From Rotaria socialis (lineage: Eukaryota > Rotifera > Eurotatoria > Philodinida > Philodinidae): DNA of 64,000 nucleotides. The notes beneath the pieces are model-generated. The model was not told where the DNA came from. It did not search any database and saw nothing but the letters and a program-made list of their open reading frames with translations. The DNA lies in NCBI GenBank assembly GCA_905331475.1, contig CAJNYU010002792.1, positions 44,813-108,812 of the forward strand, read 5' to 3'. The translations under genes were made by a program, and so were the position numbers. Position 1 is the first letter of the stretch. Each line of letters opens with the position of its first letter. Shown in pieces: positions 37,224 to 50,378 of the stretch.

Positions 37224-39518
37224 ACTCGATTGGATTTTTCTGGGTTTTTTGACTTTCATAGTTTTAGCTAGAAAAAAAAAGATTAAAAATTCAACAGGAC
37301 TGATAATGACCTGTTACATTTTTACATGAGTATTCTGTTTTTTGAGTTACTGTAGTCTCTAATGAAGATTTTCATTTTTAGAAACAAGATCAGACGCTAA
37401 CAACACTTAAAAACGATGTAAAATTGTGAAGTATATTAATATTCATGTAATCAATCATGCTTTTTGTCTTTAGGTAGCTTTTCTTTTTCTTCTCGTTTCT
37501 TTTTTGTAATGTGTAGCATAAGTGCCATAAACTAGTTCATCATTATTCATTGAATAATCAGAGATTCCTACACACAATACCAGTTCTAGTATGCAATGTA
37601 ATATTTTATAAAAATATATCTTGCATTCGAATGTATAAAGAATACTTAATATTTCTTTTCTCTGCATGAAATACTATCAAATGCTGATAAAGTCAATTAG
37701 AATGGAAACAAATTAGCTATGATTTAAAATAAAATTATGATTGATATTTTTTTTCTTCACGTTTTCTAGGGGTGCTACTCTCAATGAGGAATTGATATTT
37801 TGATCAGTCTGAGCACATTTCTTTCCTTTTCTCGATGAGTACTTCTGTAGGCCATTCAGAAGTCTCATTTGCATGTTGCTCGTTCACACACATAAGATAT
37901 GCACACGCAAGAAACATCGAAATAGTCTTTTCCATCAATCTCTCTTAAGAAGTTTTTTTCCTTTTCTCTTCGTATTCTTCTTGATTCAAAGGTACTGTCT
38001 CTTCTACGTAAAATAGAGGAGAAAATATAAAACAAGAACGCAGTGTATGTAGATTATTAGAATCGATAGGATCATCTACTTACGAGTTACTATCCATAAA
38101 AATAAAAAGAACGAACAAATCTCTAGTCCCTTTACATTTGCTAATAATCGTTGATCATGTATATATATATTTTTTTTCTCTTCATTCTCATGTCATTGTC
38201 TGAGTGTGTACGAGAGGATAATGCTACTCAGAGAATTGATCTCTGAGGAGACGTCCCTGCTGTTTCACTCTCTCACTCTGTTACTTTTTCCATATTCTAT
38301 TAGTTCTCCTGTTGTTAATGCGAGTATTGTATTTTGTCAAGCAAGAAGAAAGTTAATCTCTAAGGTGAATAGAAAAAACTTTATCATTATAGAATATCTA
38401 TTGGTTAATGTCATTTTACTTCTTCCAGATTTATTCTCTTACATTATATATGTATATAGCAGTTTTAATTATGGAATAAGAGGGGGGGGGGAGAAGCAAG
38501 ATTTATGATTTATTTAATATTCGACAACTGTTAATGAGGCGTAGGCTTTGTTTTTTACTAACTTTTTACTACAAATTACTAATTTTGTATCAAGAATCTT
38601 GTGTTTGAAATAGTTTCTTATTTATATAGCATATGCCTGATTTTTATTTATCTAGTTCAGTTAGCAAACGTGCTGAAGAATTGTTCATTATTTATTTATG
38701 AAAGTAAAAAAACAAAATTGCTACAAGACAACTATTTGTTTAAATATGCGCACATGCACGTCGGGTAACTAGAAAAAAGTTAGTAAACTATCTTGAATAG
38801 AATTTCTGAAAGAAAATTGATTGCTATGATATATAATCATGATTGAAATAAATTGATGATGCTATGCAGTTAGTAGCTTAGACTATCGTTTTTAATATAA
38901 TTCATTTGATTAAAGAATATAATCGCATCCTATCATCTTACCATTGTTTCATTGCCTAGTTTTTACAATCATTGAGATAGATTGTTGGATCAAAAACATT
39001 GTTTGCTATGCCTTAATTTATTGACATGGCATTTTGCCATAAACAATAATTTAGAGGTCGACAAAAGAGAGACGATGAAAATTACTGATTGTGTTATTTA
39101 TAAAAAAAAGGGTTTATTAGGCAATTGTTAAAGTGAAATATTGTTACATAAAAACAGAAATTAAGTGTTCACTTATTCATCTAGAATAGACTATTTAGAA
39201 AACTATTTAACTACTTTATGCATTAATACAAGTATATAAATATTCAGGAAGAAATGTTACTATAGGCATCAACACCCTAGTATGATGATCTTTTTTTAAA
39301 GATTATATTGTAGTTTTTAGTTTTGTGCTATTAAAAACAAACCATGTAACAAAACTGGTTGTGACTTGTAGCATATAGACAATGGCATTGAAGGAAAAAT
39401 ATAGGCACGCAAAAAAGAGAAAAAAAAGCAACTTCCGTTTTGTGTTGTGTCCTAGACGTGTATTTGTGTCTGTATGCAAGTCCGTCAGTTAGTCTTCTTC
39501 CTTTTTTTCATCACCACG
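37224..39518. other. Intergenic, 2.3 kb
   Basis: AT-rich and non-coding; it includes a 9-nt G run near 38482. It ends at the target-site duplication of the LTR element. Confidence 0.6.
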
Positions 39519-39524
39519 CCCCTC

Positions 39525-40281
39525 TGTGACGGCACAAGCGTCACAGATGTTATCTTAGTGCCTGTTTGTTTCTTTTTTTAACTTCCCTCTCTTTGTCTTG
39601 TGTTCGCTTTTGTGCCTAATATGGCTGATTCATTATTCTTATTCTTCTCTTTTTTGTTCAAGCTTCTTCATATATCTCTCCTCACACAGATATACCTATA
39701 CTCATTCTTTCAATACCTTTCGCTCATCATTCGAGCGTATCTTCTCTGACTACTAGTTTTCTTGTCCATCAAAAATAATCATGTTTTTGATTAATTATAT
39801 ATTACCTTTCTTTCAACNTCTTGTGTTCGCTTTTGTGCCTAATATGGCTGATTCATTATTCTTATTCTTCTCTTTTTTGTTCAAGCTTCTTCATATATCT
39901 CTCCTCACACAGATATACCTATACTCATTCTTTCAATACCTTTCGCTCATCATTCGAGCGTATCTTCTCTGACTACTAGTTTTCTTGTCCATCAAAAATA
40001 ATCATGTTTTTGATTAATTATATATTACCTTTCTTTCAACTTGATTGTTCCTTACAACCAATCTAACTCGACTGTCCCTTACAATCGCTCGAACTCGTGT
40101 CAGCTACTTGCTTGCGGAGTTCTTCTTATTCTCAACTATATCTGTTCATTCAATAAACGATTGTTTCTTCATTCAATATTCAATACTATTTAATTTCCAT
40201 CGCTGTCATTCTGCCATAACCAATACTGTAGCATCTGGCATTTTTATTAGTTTTTCCTCTGATCCTTATCAAGGAGTTACA
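39525..40281 (+). repeat. 5' LTR (contains a 222-bp duplication with N)
   Basis: This corresponds to the 531-bp 3' LTR but is 757 bp, because 39596-39817 is repeated exactly at 39819-40040 with N at 39818 between. Without that duplication it would be 534 bp, matching its partner. Confidence 0.88.
39596..40040 (+). repeat. 222-bp exact tandem duplication around N (39818)
   Basis: Two identical 222-bp copies are separated by a single N. The 3' LTR has only one copy of this segment. An unmerged contig overlap is the simplest explanation. Confidence 0.92.
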
Positions 40282-40419
40282 AGTGACGACCACACCAGGA
40301 TTGATGTTGTGAGTTCAGTCTCCCATCAACCTGTCAACTATTATTCTGCATAACTGCTTACTTTGAACCTTGAATCAGCATCGATTTCTTCACTATCACA
40401 AGTATTTTCTCCGTCATCA

Positions 40420-41298
40420 ATGGAGCGCTGTTCTTTTGAGGAAATGAATGAACTAATTCGATCATCTTCTCATTCAGTTACACCAGCAGTTATTGATTGT
40501 TCAAAAACTGATCATGCTATTCGAAACACAATGAATAAATGTCATGAAAGCACACTCGATAATATTCGAGATCAATTTCACATATTTTCCGATCGTCTTG
40601 CACATGTTGAACAATCGAAATTTACACGAACATTCATCAACAACGACTCCAGACCTGCTCCAAGTCGATCAGTTCAGATCGAAAATTCGACAGCTATGTG
40701 GTCTGAAAATTTACAAGCACAAGAAGAAATTAGTCGTCTGAAATTAGAACTTGCTATAGTACGTTCGCAAATTAATAATAATCAATCAACATCACATTCA
40801 ATTCAACCATTACCATTAATGTCAACACAGACATTGAATTATTACTCATTAATTCCACCAACACACGTTTTAACCAATCAATTACCACACTCTCATAGAC
40901 GATCATCAACTTCTAAACCAATTCAAAATTTGGTAAGTGATGATCATATTAATAGCTCACAGGTACGAAAACCTACCGAAATTATAACACCGAATGTTAT
41001 CCGATCATCACGATTACTTATACTACCAACAATATTAGTTTCATCATTGCCATCTTCATCACAGGATATTTCTCCTCAATTTTCTACTACAAGTCAATCG
41101 CAGCATCCAACTTCAATTAATAATGCACAATTATTACAACAATATTCATCTATTAGTACTCAAAATGATAGTACTAATACATCATTCGATCAAACTACAT
41201 CGTCAACAGTACATCAACAAAAATGTACAATCAATACCACAACCTGTAGCACATACATTTTTACAAATCGTTCAAACACAATCTACAAATACAATTGA
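40420..41298 (+). CDS. Gag-like ORF of the LTR element
   Basis: An open frame of 292 residues from ATG 40420 (the frame is open about 20 codons further upstream). The first 130 residues are charged, with heptad-like segments (MNELIRSSSH, TLDNIRDQFHIFSDRLAHVE, EEISRLKLELAIVRSQINN) suggesting a coiled coil; the rest is Ser/Thr/Gln/Asn-rich and probably disordered. Its place directly after the primer-binding region suggests Gag, but there is no major homology region or zinc knuckle that I can see. After the stop, an overlapping frame continues as a Gln/Lys-rich stretch to about 41741, which may be its frameshifted continuation. Confidence 0.4.
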   Translation: MERCSFEEMNELIRSSSHSVTPAVIDCSKTDHAIRNTMNKCHESTLDNIRDQFHIFSDRLAHVEQSKFTRTFINNDSRPAPSRSVQIENSTAMWSENLQAQEEISRLKLELAIVRSQINNNQSTSHSIQPLPLMSTQTLNYYSLIPPTHVLTNQLPHSHRRSSTSKPIQNLVSDDHINSSQVRKPTEIITPNVIRSSRLLILPTILVSSLPSSSQDISPQFSTTSQSQHPTSINNAQLLQQYSSISTQNDSTNTSFDQTTSSTVHQQKCTINTTTCSTYIFTNRSNTIYKYN

Positions 41299-41857
41299 TA
41301 AATTCCATAACGAACCAATAGATCGTTATCATTTTCCATCAATAATTCACATTGCACATAATAACTCAAGCAGTGATATCGCAAAACAACAAGGATCATT
41401 TCATACAAATGCATATCAAACACAAAAAAGAACTCACAAAATTTAGGCAATTTTCGAACCTAATTTACTTATCCAACATAACATCAACGATAATCGGAAA
41501 TTTCAATTTACCATATCAACCATTACAACAAAGAAAGCCAGCCTCATCAAATCAAGATCAAGATCAACCAAAGCATTTTAAAATAAATGACTATCAACAA
41601 CAACAAAATCCCAAAATTGATGAAAATCAAGAACAAAAACAGTATTTTCAAATACACAAGAATCAACAGCAATTAAATAAAAAAACTCGGTCAAAAACAA
41701 ACATCAATACATCGATTAATACCATGTACAAATCGAATTAATTATCGAAAAATAAAAAAAACTGATGTATTCTTTTTTTCAGTTTCACATTCATCTCCGT
41801 GCTCTTAATTTAACTGTTTTTCAGCCCGGAGGTCTGTTTTATTTGGCACGGGACCCC

Positions 41858-42388
41858 TGTGACGGCATCAGCGTCACAGATGTTATCTTAGTGCCTGTTT
41901 GTTTCTTTTTTTAACTTCCCTCTCTTTTTCTTGTGTTCGCTTTTGTGCCTAATATGGCTGATTCATTATTCTTATTCTTCTCTTTTTTGTTCAAGCTTCT
42001 TCATATATCTCTCCTCACACAGATATACCTATACTCATTCTTTCAATACCTTTCGCTCATCATTCGAGCGTATCTTCTCTGACTACTAGTTTTCTTGTCC
42101 ATCAAAAAGAATCATGTTTTTGATTAATTATATATTACCTTTCTTTCAACTTGATTGTTCCTTACAACCAATCTAACTCGACTGTTGCTTACAATCCCTC
42201 GAACTCGTGTCCGCTACTTGCTTGTGGAGCTCTTATTCTCAACTATTTCTGTTCATTGAATAGACTATTGGATCTTCATTCAATATTCAATACTATTTAA
42301 TTTCCATTGTGGTCATTCTGCCATAACTAATACTATGGCACCTGGCATTTTTGCTAGTTTCGTCTCTGATGCTTACCAAGGCGTTACA
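41858..42388 (+). repeat. 3' LTR, 531 bp
   Basis: Starts TGTGACGGCATCAGCG and ends GCGTTACA, followed by the CCCCTC target duplication. The preceding 35 bp (ending GGCACGGGACCCC) contain no strong polypurine tract. Confidence 0.88.
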
Positions 42389-42394
42389 CCCCTC

Positions 42395-44309
42395 CCCTTT
42401 TCAGCTCCTTGTTTCTTTCTTTATTACCATAAAAGCTTATTATTGTGTGTTTATGACAAATGTTTATGAACGTGTGCCATCCATATATATATTTATATAT
42501 GTGTGTGTGTGTCTGTGTATGTTTGAGAATACAGGCTTGATTCTGTCACGAGTGCTTTCGAAATCGACACTTAATAGAAAACAACTCTGTGTTCATTGTT
42601 GGCTACGATTCCTCACTAAGTTCTTAACTTGAAAAGCAGCACACGTAGAGACACGTTCCTCTCACCATCATATAGAACAAAGGAAATAAATCAAATGACT
42701 GTTGACAACGATCGATGATCTTTTTTTTTACTGAACCAATTCAATCTTGTCATTCATAGATAGATTAATTTCTTATATTTTTCTATACATCGAAAATATA
42801 TTTTGATACAATTAACAATGTTTTTCATATCTAAAAGTCGCAACACTGCATCAGTTAAAGACAGAACAAATGTGTCGTTTATTAAAAGCAGACCTTAGTT
42901 GGAGTTTTTTGATAGCTACATTACGTTTAGCATTTTCTTCTGTTAAGAAAAAAACGTTTTCCAGCGTAAAATACCAATAAGTAATTTTTAGTTTCATAGA
43001 AGAAAAACAATAGGTCGATATTTCACTTAATTTTAATGAAATTTTTATAGCTTGACAATTGTTGTTAGAAAAACATTGTGTTTGTCGGGTTTTTTTTCAT
43101 GAGTGAAATTGAATTGATGAATATTATGCTTCGCAAATTGTTGATCCCCATACATGAAAGCATCTCTTCTTGATTTTTAATCTAATGTGAAAAGTTGGTC
43201 GTATGAAGTTTAAGAGTGAGCTTCTTCGTTCGAAAAGACACGTATTGGTCATGAAGTTTATTACTCTGATTTCTACAAACCTCTTCAACCAACAGCTACT
43301 TTGGTGTTAGAAGATCTCCTATTCTTTTCAACTGACGATTACTTTAATTGACTTTGTCTTTTCTTCTTCTTTTTTTTCTTTTTTTCCCTCAAAATTCTAC
43401 GTCACGTACACTCGCTCTTTTCTGTCTTTGTTCTGTCTCTCGTTGATAGATGTCTTATTACAGGCATTCTCCGAGTATATATTTTCTATATAGCTCTCTT
43501 TGTTTATAACAATATAACAATTTTGAAGTTACGAACCATACTATCACTATTGTTTTTATGACGATTAGTCAGTGATGATGCAGTATTAAAGAAACGATGT
43601 CATGTTGCGTGTGTATTTTTATGCATGCATGTGCGTGCTTAGGAAATGCGAACTTGCGCACCGCCTATCAACATCAGCTTGCTAAGCTGCACAGGATATA
43701 GACTAAGGGAACAAAGGGAGAGAAAGAGAGAAGAAGAGAGTAAAGAAAAAAAAGGAATGCCTATAGTCAATATAATTAGAATGAACTGAGTGAAAATACT
43801 GAGCAGAAAAAGAAGCCGATAGCGAGAAGAAATAAAGCATTTCTTTTCTTTTTTCTTAGATAAACTTGAAATATATAGAGAACCAGGTTTATAATCATAT
43901 AAAGAAAAAGACATAGATCACTTTCTTTCTTCTTACCGAAAAATAATATAGTTCAACTTTGATCTACTCATTCTTACTGCGTTAGACTATGCTATTAGTC
44001 CTGTAGTACTATGATATAAATGAGACGAGTATATAACTTTCTGGTGTTTTTTTTTTTCTTTTTCATCAACAGCTCGTTTTCTTTATTAATTATAGGTATC
44101 AGACTGATAGTTGTCAGTAAGAAAACGTAGTTACTAGATGCTAATGACGTTTCTTACATATCTGTATCTATATCTATATATATGTGTGTATGTAAAAACG
44201 AAGGTTTCCAACGAAACAAAATTTTTGACAGATTATATTATATCCTTTTTTTTTACATATTCTCCTTTCAAATGAAGATATAGAAAACATATAAAGCAAT
44301 TATTTATCA
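42395..44309. other. Intergenic, 1.9 kb, upstream of GPCR
   Basis: T- and CT-rich, with (TG)n near 42500 and (TA)n near 44170-44190. It presumably carries the GPCR promoter; no defined element is recognised. Confidence 0.6.
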
Positions 44310-47300
44310 ATGGGAACAGCAACGTATTATTATCAAACCTTAGATCCATCATTAGTATCACAAATATCCAATGGAACTTCTATGAATTATGCTAGTCAAA
44401 TTAATTCATATAATAACGATCAACCAATACATTTATTTGTATTGATTGCTTTATGGATTGTTTTATTAGTAACAATTATATTTGGTACAACAGGAAATGT
44501 TCTCGTACTTTATGTCTATATTAACCGTAAAGATAATAAAACATGTACATTTTTTATAAAAATGTTAGCTGTTGTTGATTTAATTATATGTTTGATTTTG
44601 GCACCTTTAGAATTATATCAAATAACAACAGGTATGAAGTTACTCTTGTAAAAAAAGAAAAAGAAAAAATTTTGAATTTGATTCATCAAGGTTTTGATTA
44701 ACGAAAACAGGAAAATGTATTTTCTACTTAAAAGCTTCATATTGTTTTCATCCTCATTATTCCTTTTTATTTATATACAAAAAGAAACAAATATCAATCT
44801 GAAACCAAATAATACTTATCAGAAATTCTTTGCAAACTCTCATGAAAAGTAAAATAGAAATGTGATAAGTTTCTTTTTTTCCTAAGTCTGCGATAAAGGC
44901 AAAACATAAGACAAATGAATCCTCTTAGTGTAAGAATGACTGACGCATATTAATATAACTCTCTGTTTTAAAATAGGTATTCGAAATGAATTTTTGTGTA
45001 AATTTTATGGTTTTCTATCAACGCACGTACTCTATTCAACGCTTCTAATAACAACAATAGCATTCGATCGATATTTCTGTATATGTTGGCCATTATATAA
45101 AATTATTACTATACATCGAGCACGTGCTATAGTTATTGTTTGTGGTCTATTCTCATCATTATTAGGTACTATTTCTTAAGAGTTTCTTCTACTAAAAACA
45201 AGACTTTATATTATGAACTTCTTTGGTTTCTTTTTAGCTATTATACCAATGACAGAATATTCAACATTAGAGCATTTGTTGCAAGTACACAATAATCACT
45301 CTGAACGTTTTTCTATAAAATATTCTGATGAAAATAATTTATTAACGTATAACCATGTTGAACATATTAAAAAAATCGATTCTTCAGTACCGTTTATAGT
45401 AGGCAATATGACAGACGTTATTTGTAGCCCAAAATCTAATTTACGTAAGTTAAGCAATTTTTTTTTCTTTTACTAACTCCGGTTGAACGCTTCAAGCATA
45501 AAAGACATATTACTCTTAAAAACTGAATAGCAAAAAACTTCTAGGCTAAATGCGTTTTTTTCGAATACGTTTTTCGCATCACTCTAATAAATTAGAATTT
45601 TACCGATTTGTTAATTTCGTTTTTTGTTGTTGTTGTGTTCTTGAAAATTGATAAACAACTTTTGTTTTCTTTCAAAGATCTTGCATCATCAACATTTATC
45701 GATAGTTATCGAATGTTTCATAGCACATTATTTGCAATTTGTCTTTTACTGGTACTTGTTCTTTATGCATTTATCTATAATGCTGTTTATCAACGTCGTA
45801 TCACGCGTACAAGAAAATTATCCGCTTATCGTCGTATAATTCGTTCTTATCTAATGCATAATGAAGTTGAATCTACAGGTAGAGGTACAAGATCAGCGAA
45901 AAACTTTCGCCATCATCATCACCATAATTTTCCTGATGAACATTCACCACCATCAACATTAACGCTTATTTGTTGTTATTGTTGTAAAACGAGTAATGAA
46001 TATATGCATGAATTACAACGTCCATCAGAAGCAGCTCTACATGAACCATTAAATCAACGAGGACGACGCCAATTACATCTTCACCATATGCAAGATGAAC
46101 CATCATCAGCATTAACCAATCAGCATCATCATAGGCCACAAATTGTTTTAGAAGTAAACGGCGCACGTGGTAAACGTTATTCAGCTATATCGATGACATC
46201 AATGACTTATTTAACAAGTGGAATATGGGACGAAACAACATCAACAAATTTAATACGTTCAAGAATTAATTCAATAGCTGCAACAACTTATTGTGGAACT
46301 GAACATTCATCAAATAGTCGACCGTCAACATCAACTGAAGATTCATTTGACCAAACAACAAAACTATTATCGCCTAACAATACATTTCAATTACGTTCCA
46401 TGACACCACCAAGTGCAACACATTTAACTGTACCTGGATTACAAACACCGCCGCCAACAACACCAACATTAGCACCAACATCAGATGAATTTATTACTAA
46501 AGATAATCAATTAAAAGAAAACGAACTACCAAGAAGTGTATCACAATGTGCAAATTTACGTCATTCATCCATTGCACGTAAATCAAGTAATACATTATCG
46601 ATTCGACAACAACAAAGACCATCAGATACATCGGTTCATCAAAGAAAAGTATCATTTCGTACGTATCTTATGAAACAATTCAATGTCATTCGAGTTTTTC
46701 CTATTGATTTATTTCCCTATAGCTTCTAGAAAGAATAAAGAAGATACACAATTCAATTACATGTAAACATTATTCTATTTTTCAGGTTTCTTGAAGTTCA
46801 CATAGTGTCTGTTGCTGTTCAGTCGGATATGAAAAAAATCTAATTACACTCACACTTTCCCTTTTACATGTTTCCTTGATAGACAAAGTCAAGTGCATAA
46901 ACGAGACCTGGCATATACCCTATAGAATACTTCTTATCCGGAGTACCCATCAAAAGCTGATGATTGACTCAGTGAGATTCTTCTTTTTTTTTAAGAATTA
47001 CAGACACCAGTAAGTAATAGAGAAACACTTTCTTTTTTCTTTTTACTTAATATTGATAGTGACGTCTGGTGGACTAGCTGATCAGTGTATTAGTGAAGAT
47101 TCATCCAATACTTATCAAAGATCTAGTTTAACTCCACATAATTTATCACTATTAGTTAATCAATCCCAACAACAACAACAACAACAACAAAATCAATTAA
47201 CTGTTCATATAAATAATAATCGTTCATTATCAACCGTATCATCTATTGATCATAGAAATTCTTCAATACGAAATTTTTCTATATCATCAGCACGTCGTCC

Positions 47301-47693
47301 ATCAACATTTGATGGTGAAACGCAACGTGTACTTGAACGACAACAAACACAAGAACGTTTAGCAAATATTCGAACAACATTTACATTATTTATAGTCACA
47401 GCTGTATTTATTCTTATGTATTTACCATCCTTAATTCATACATTATTTAAGATTGAGCCACACAATTTTCGTGAAATTCTTTTTATACTTTACTACATTA
47501 ACAGTGCGGTACGTATACATTTAACAGAGATATATAATAATAAGAAATAGAACATAACTTTTCTTTTTATTTTTCGTTCCCTATATTCTAGTGCAATCCA
47601 CTCATATATTCATTTTTTAATGTAAATTTTCGTAACGATATTCGTCGTATTTATGAATGCCAAAAGCGCGAATACTTTGCTCGTCAATATTAA
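44310..47693 (+). CDS. Class A (rhodopsin-like) GPCR with very long third intracellular loop
   Basis: Six exons, 44310-44631, 44977-45165, 45238-45444, 45678-46658, 47060-47508 and 47592-47693, join in phase to 749 residues. The N-terminus has an NGT sequon. TM1 carries GTTGNVLVLYVYI, TM2 LAVVDLIICLILAP, TM3 starts at the conserved Cys (FLCKFYGF) and ends with DRYFCICWPLY, TM5 is FAICLLLVLVLYAFIYNAVY, TM6 is TLFIVTAVFILMYLPSLI and TM7 ends CNPLIYSFF, the NPxxY motif. Between TM5 and TM6 lies a loop of about 400 residues, with His runs, a CCYCC motif, Pro/Thr-rich segments and a poly-Gln stretch (47167-47190); it is split by an intron. TM6 lacks the usual CWxP and has MYLP. Such receptors signal through G proteins at the plasma membrane. 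Peptide or amine receptors are the likeliest class, but the ligand cannot be told. Confidence 0.88.
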
Positions 47694-48263
47694 AACGAAA
47701 AGAAACTTTTATTTTATTTTTATTTATTGTTATGTATTTTCTATAGAAAAAAAATTACATGAAAATGTGAATGAAACAAAAAAGAAAAGAAACGAATTAT
47801 AATGATACGGTGAAATATTCATACATGTATTGTCAAAGGAATGCATGATGGACATTTTTATTTATTTATTTATTTAACTTTCTTCTTTTTTTTTGTTCAA
47901 CCTTGAAATAAAAGGAAAAGATATGAAATAATGTTTAAATCTTGCACATAACAGTCATTATGATGATGTTGATACTCTTGAATAAAATGAAAACAAGTAT
48001 AATTACTTGTGACGGCTTTTCGGCGAGTATCATGAGAAAAGCTGCATTGAGTAAAGAAACTCAATATGATGAAGAACAGAAATATTCTGTTGTCATTTAG
48101 AATAATAATTATTGAAATGAACATGAATTATAATTTGAAAGAAGAATGAGAAATTAGAAAGAAACAAGACAAATTTTAGGATGCATTCATCATATGACTA
48201 GATGTAATGAGTATGTTCTTCCCATTTGCTGTTTGACGTAAAACTGAAAAATAAATTTGCTTT
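47694..48263. other. Convergent intergenic region
   Basis: 3' UTRs of the GPCR (+) and the Asn-rich gene (-); AT-rich, with a short TTTA repeat near 47860. No separate gene is supported. Confidence 0.6.
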
Positions 48264-48463
48264 TTATCTGATCGCAACTGGTGAGCGATTTGTATAGAGT
48301 GATGCTGGACCAAAACTATCGAAACCATTTTGAGCACCTTTATATGTTGGTAATGTTTCCAGAAATGAACGGACTTGTCTTTGTATAGGTGTTAATTCTG
48401 TTAAAGTAGATTTTAAGGATTCATCATTTAACATTGTTAAGTGCTCATGAACATCATCTTTTG

Positions 48464-48494
<31 letters not shown>

Positions 48495-49085
48495 GGATTG
48501 TGGAAGATTTGTCACCCATTGTTGATTTTTAGGTTCTCGTTTGTGTCGTGTCGATATAGTTGCTTTAACTATGGGAGGTAAACGTTGACTTTTTGTGCAA
48601 AATCTTCGACGTCGTAATGAAATAAATGATGATGTATCATCAGAAAATTCATCTACGATTGGATCAAAATTTGCTTGATTTTGACTAATAGTACTAGAAC
48701 CACCAATTGATAAACGACGTTTTAAATTAGGATTATTATGATTGTAGTTAGCAATATTATTATTATTACTGTTGGCGGTGGCGGTGATGATGGTAGTGTT
48801 GGCGGTGTTGGTGTTGGTGTTACCGTTGATGTTAATCTGATCATTAATACGCATTTTATGATAATCAATAGATTCAGTTTGTTCATTATAAATATTATCA
48901 AATGGCATGCATATTTTCGTTCGATTATTATTCAATATTTGATTATTAGCCCGACGTATTGAATTTTCAAGTTTTTGATGAGACATTAAATTTTGTGAAT
49001 GCGTACGTTCAATATATGATAACTCACGTGCTAATAAAAGATTAAAATGTTTGACACGGTGTTGAGCAGCAGAGTTTAGTAACAT
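48264..49085 (-). CDS. Asn-rich protein of unknown function, single exon
   Basis: An uninterrupted 273-residue frame from ATG at 49085 to 48264 on the - strand. The N-terminal 50 residues look helical and charged (RVKHFNLLLARELSYIERTH, QKLENSIRRANNQIL). The middle is an Asn/Thr/Ala low-complexity region, then a basic patch (ISLRRRRFCTKSQRLPPI), a nine-Asn run (48467-48493) and a conserved-looking C-terminus with LTPIQRQVRSFLETLPTYKG and FDSFGPASLYTNRSP. There is no signal peptide or membrane segment. I do not recognise it. Ordered ends and consistent frame favour a real gene over chance, although the centre is compositionally biased. It is convergent with the GPCR. Confidence 0.65.
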
Positions 49086-50378
49086 AATTACGTTTATAGG
49101 ATTAATCTTTCGATTTAAATCTTAAATTCAGTTCGACGAAGAGAACAGAAAATGTATGAAAATGAAGTGAAGTATCGATGAATGTGGTTGCATGTGCTTT
49201 TGCAAATATAAACAAATGCTCGTGAGTATGCATAAGAGGCAAACAAAAGCAGATGAAAAGATATATTCTCAGCTCAATTTTAACATCGTCACCAATGCTA
49301 CCATACTTGCTACACTCAATAAACATACAGGCAAACATTGAAATGAATCAAGGTTCACAGACACTTGAATATTTTCTCTCGTTAGTGAACAATTCAATAT
49401 CTTGAAGATTTAATAAAAATGAAATAAAATATAAGATAGACTAAACTAAATCATTAATTCGTTTTGAAAAAAAAGGTGGAAAATTTTCTGGCACTTATTG
49501 CTACCAATCTGTTCCGTTAGGATTAATTAATTTTCTATGGTTAGCTTTGAAAAATTTTCCTATAGAGATTTCGATTTGTTTGCTTTTTTCATTTTATGTT
49601 TTAAAACAAGACTTTTCAATTAAATCTATGAGTAGTTTTAACAATGTTAAAACTTTGAACTAGCGTCTTTTGTTCTGCATGATTCATTTGAATTTCACCA
49701 GTAAAGGTTAGATTGTTATAACATTCGATGGAGAAAAATTCAAAAGTAAATAATTGTTATTTTACAATAGGTGAATACGTGCATATCTACGGATTTAAAT
49801 ATTCATTTTTCATCTTTCAACGGTATGATTAATTGAAAAGTAGTCACGCCGCGTTTCTATTTCTTACGAGGTCAATGTAAAATGTAGTGAGTACAACATG
49901 TTCTTATCACTTGCTTTAATATTCATAAAAAAATGTGAATACATTTATCTAGGATATATTACTTTTCACAGATGTAATCAAAAGTCTATAGTTTAAGACT
50001 TGCAGGATGCTTTTATGACCTGTTAGTAGAATCAGAAAATTTTCTTTTGAAGCTTTTCATCTTCGTTTTTTTAGAGTATTCAACCAGGAAATCTATGTCG
50101 TTTAACATGAACACTAATTTCCTAATTCTTTTCCTTTTTTTCACGATCAAGTACGTGTATTTGATTATCTTTTTTGTTTGTTTAGTCTAATATATCAATT
50201 ATATTAATGGTGTAGATCTTTCATGTTCTTTAGATTGCTTCCAAACGATTAATTTTACATCACATGTGATTAATGTATTTTTTTTATCGATGATTGTAAT
50301 CTCCTTTTCGACATTACAGTAGTATTACGAATGTACTATATGATTGACGTATTTAAAGTTGTTAGCGCAATCCCTTTG
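49086..50378. other. Intergenic, 1.3 kb
   Basis: AT-rich non-coding sequence upstream of the Asn-rich gene. Nothing else was identified. Confidence 0.6.

Larger units (their letters stand above)
39525..42388 (+). mobile_element. LTR retrotransposon without pol (non-autonomous)
   Basis: Two direct long terminal repeats (39525-40281 and 41858-42388) start TGTGACGGCA and end GTTACA, fitting the TG...CA rule. They are flanked by the 6-bp duplication CCCCTC (39519-39524 and 42389-42394). The internal region is only about 1.58 kb. Just inside the 5' LTR, GTGACGACCACACCAGG resembles a decayed primer-binding site (an intact site would start TGG). The internal region has a Gag-like open frame but no protease, reverse transcriptase, RNase H or integrase. 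It is therefore a deletion derivative or a short non-autonomous element depending on a relative. The LTRs differ at a few per cent of positions, so insertion is not very recent. Confidence 0.88.

Noticed and set aside
40544..41741. Extra overlapping frames in the LTR internal region as separate genes
   Set aside because: They overlap the Gag-like frame or are a compositionally biased Gln/Lys continuation; none shows a known domain.
48738..48962. Gly/Val-rich frame at 48.7-49.0 kb (+)
   Set aside because: It is the antisense of the Asn/Thr/Ala-rich segment of the - strand gene.
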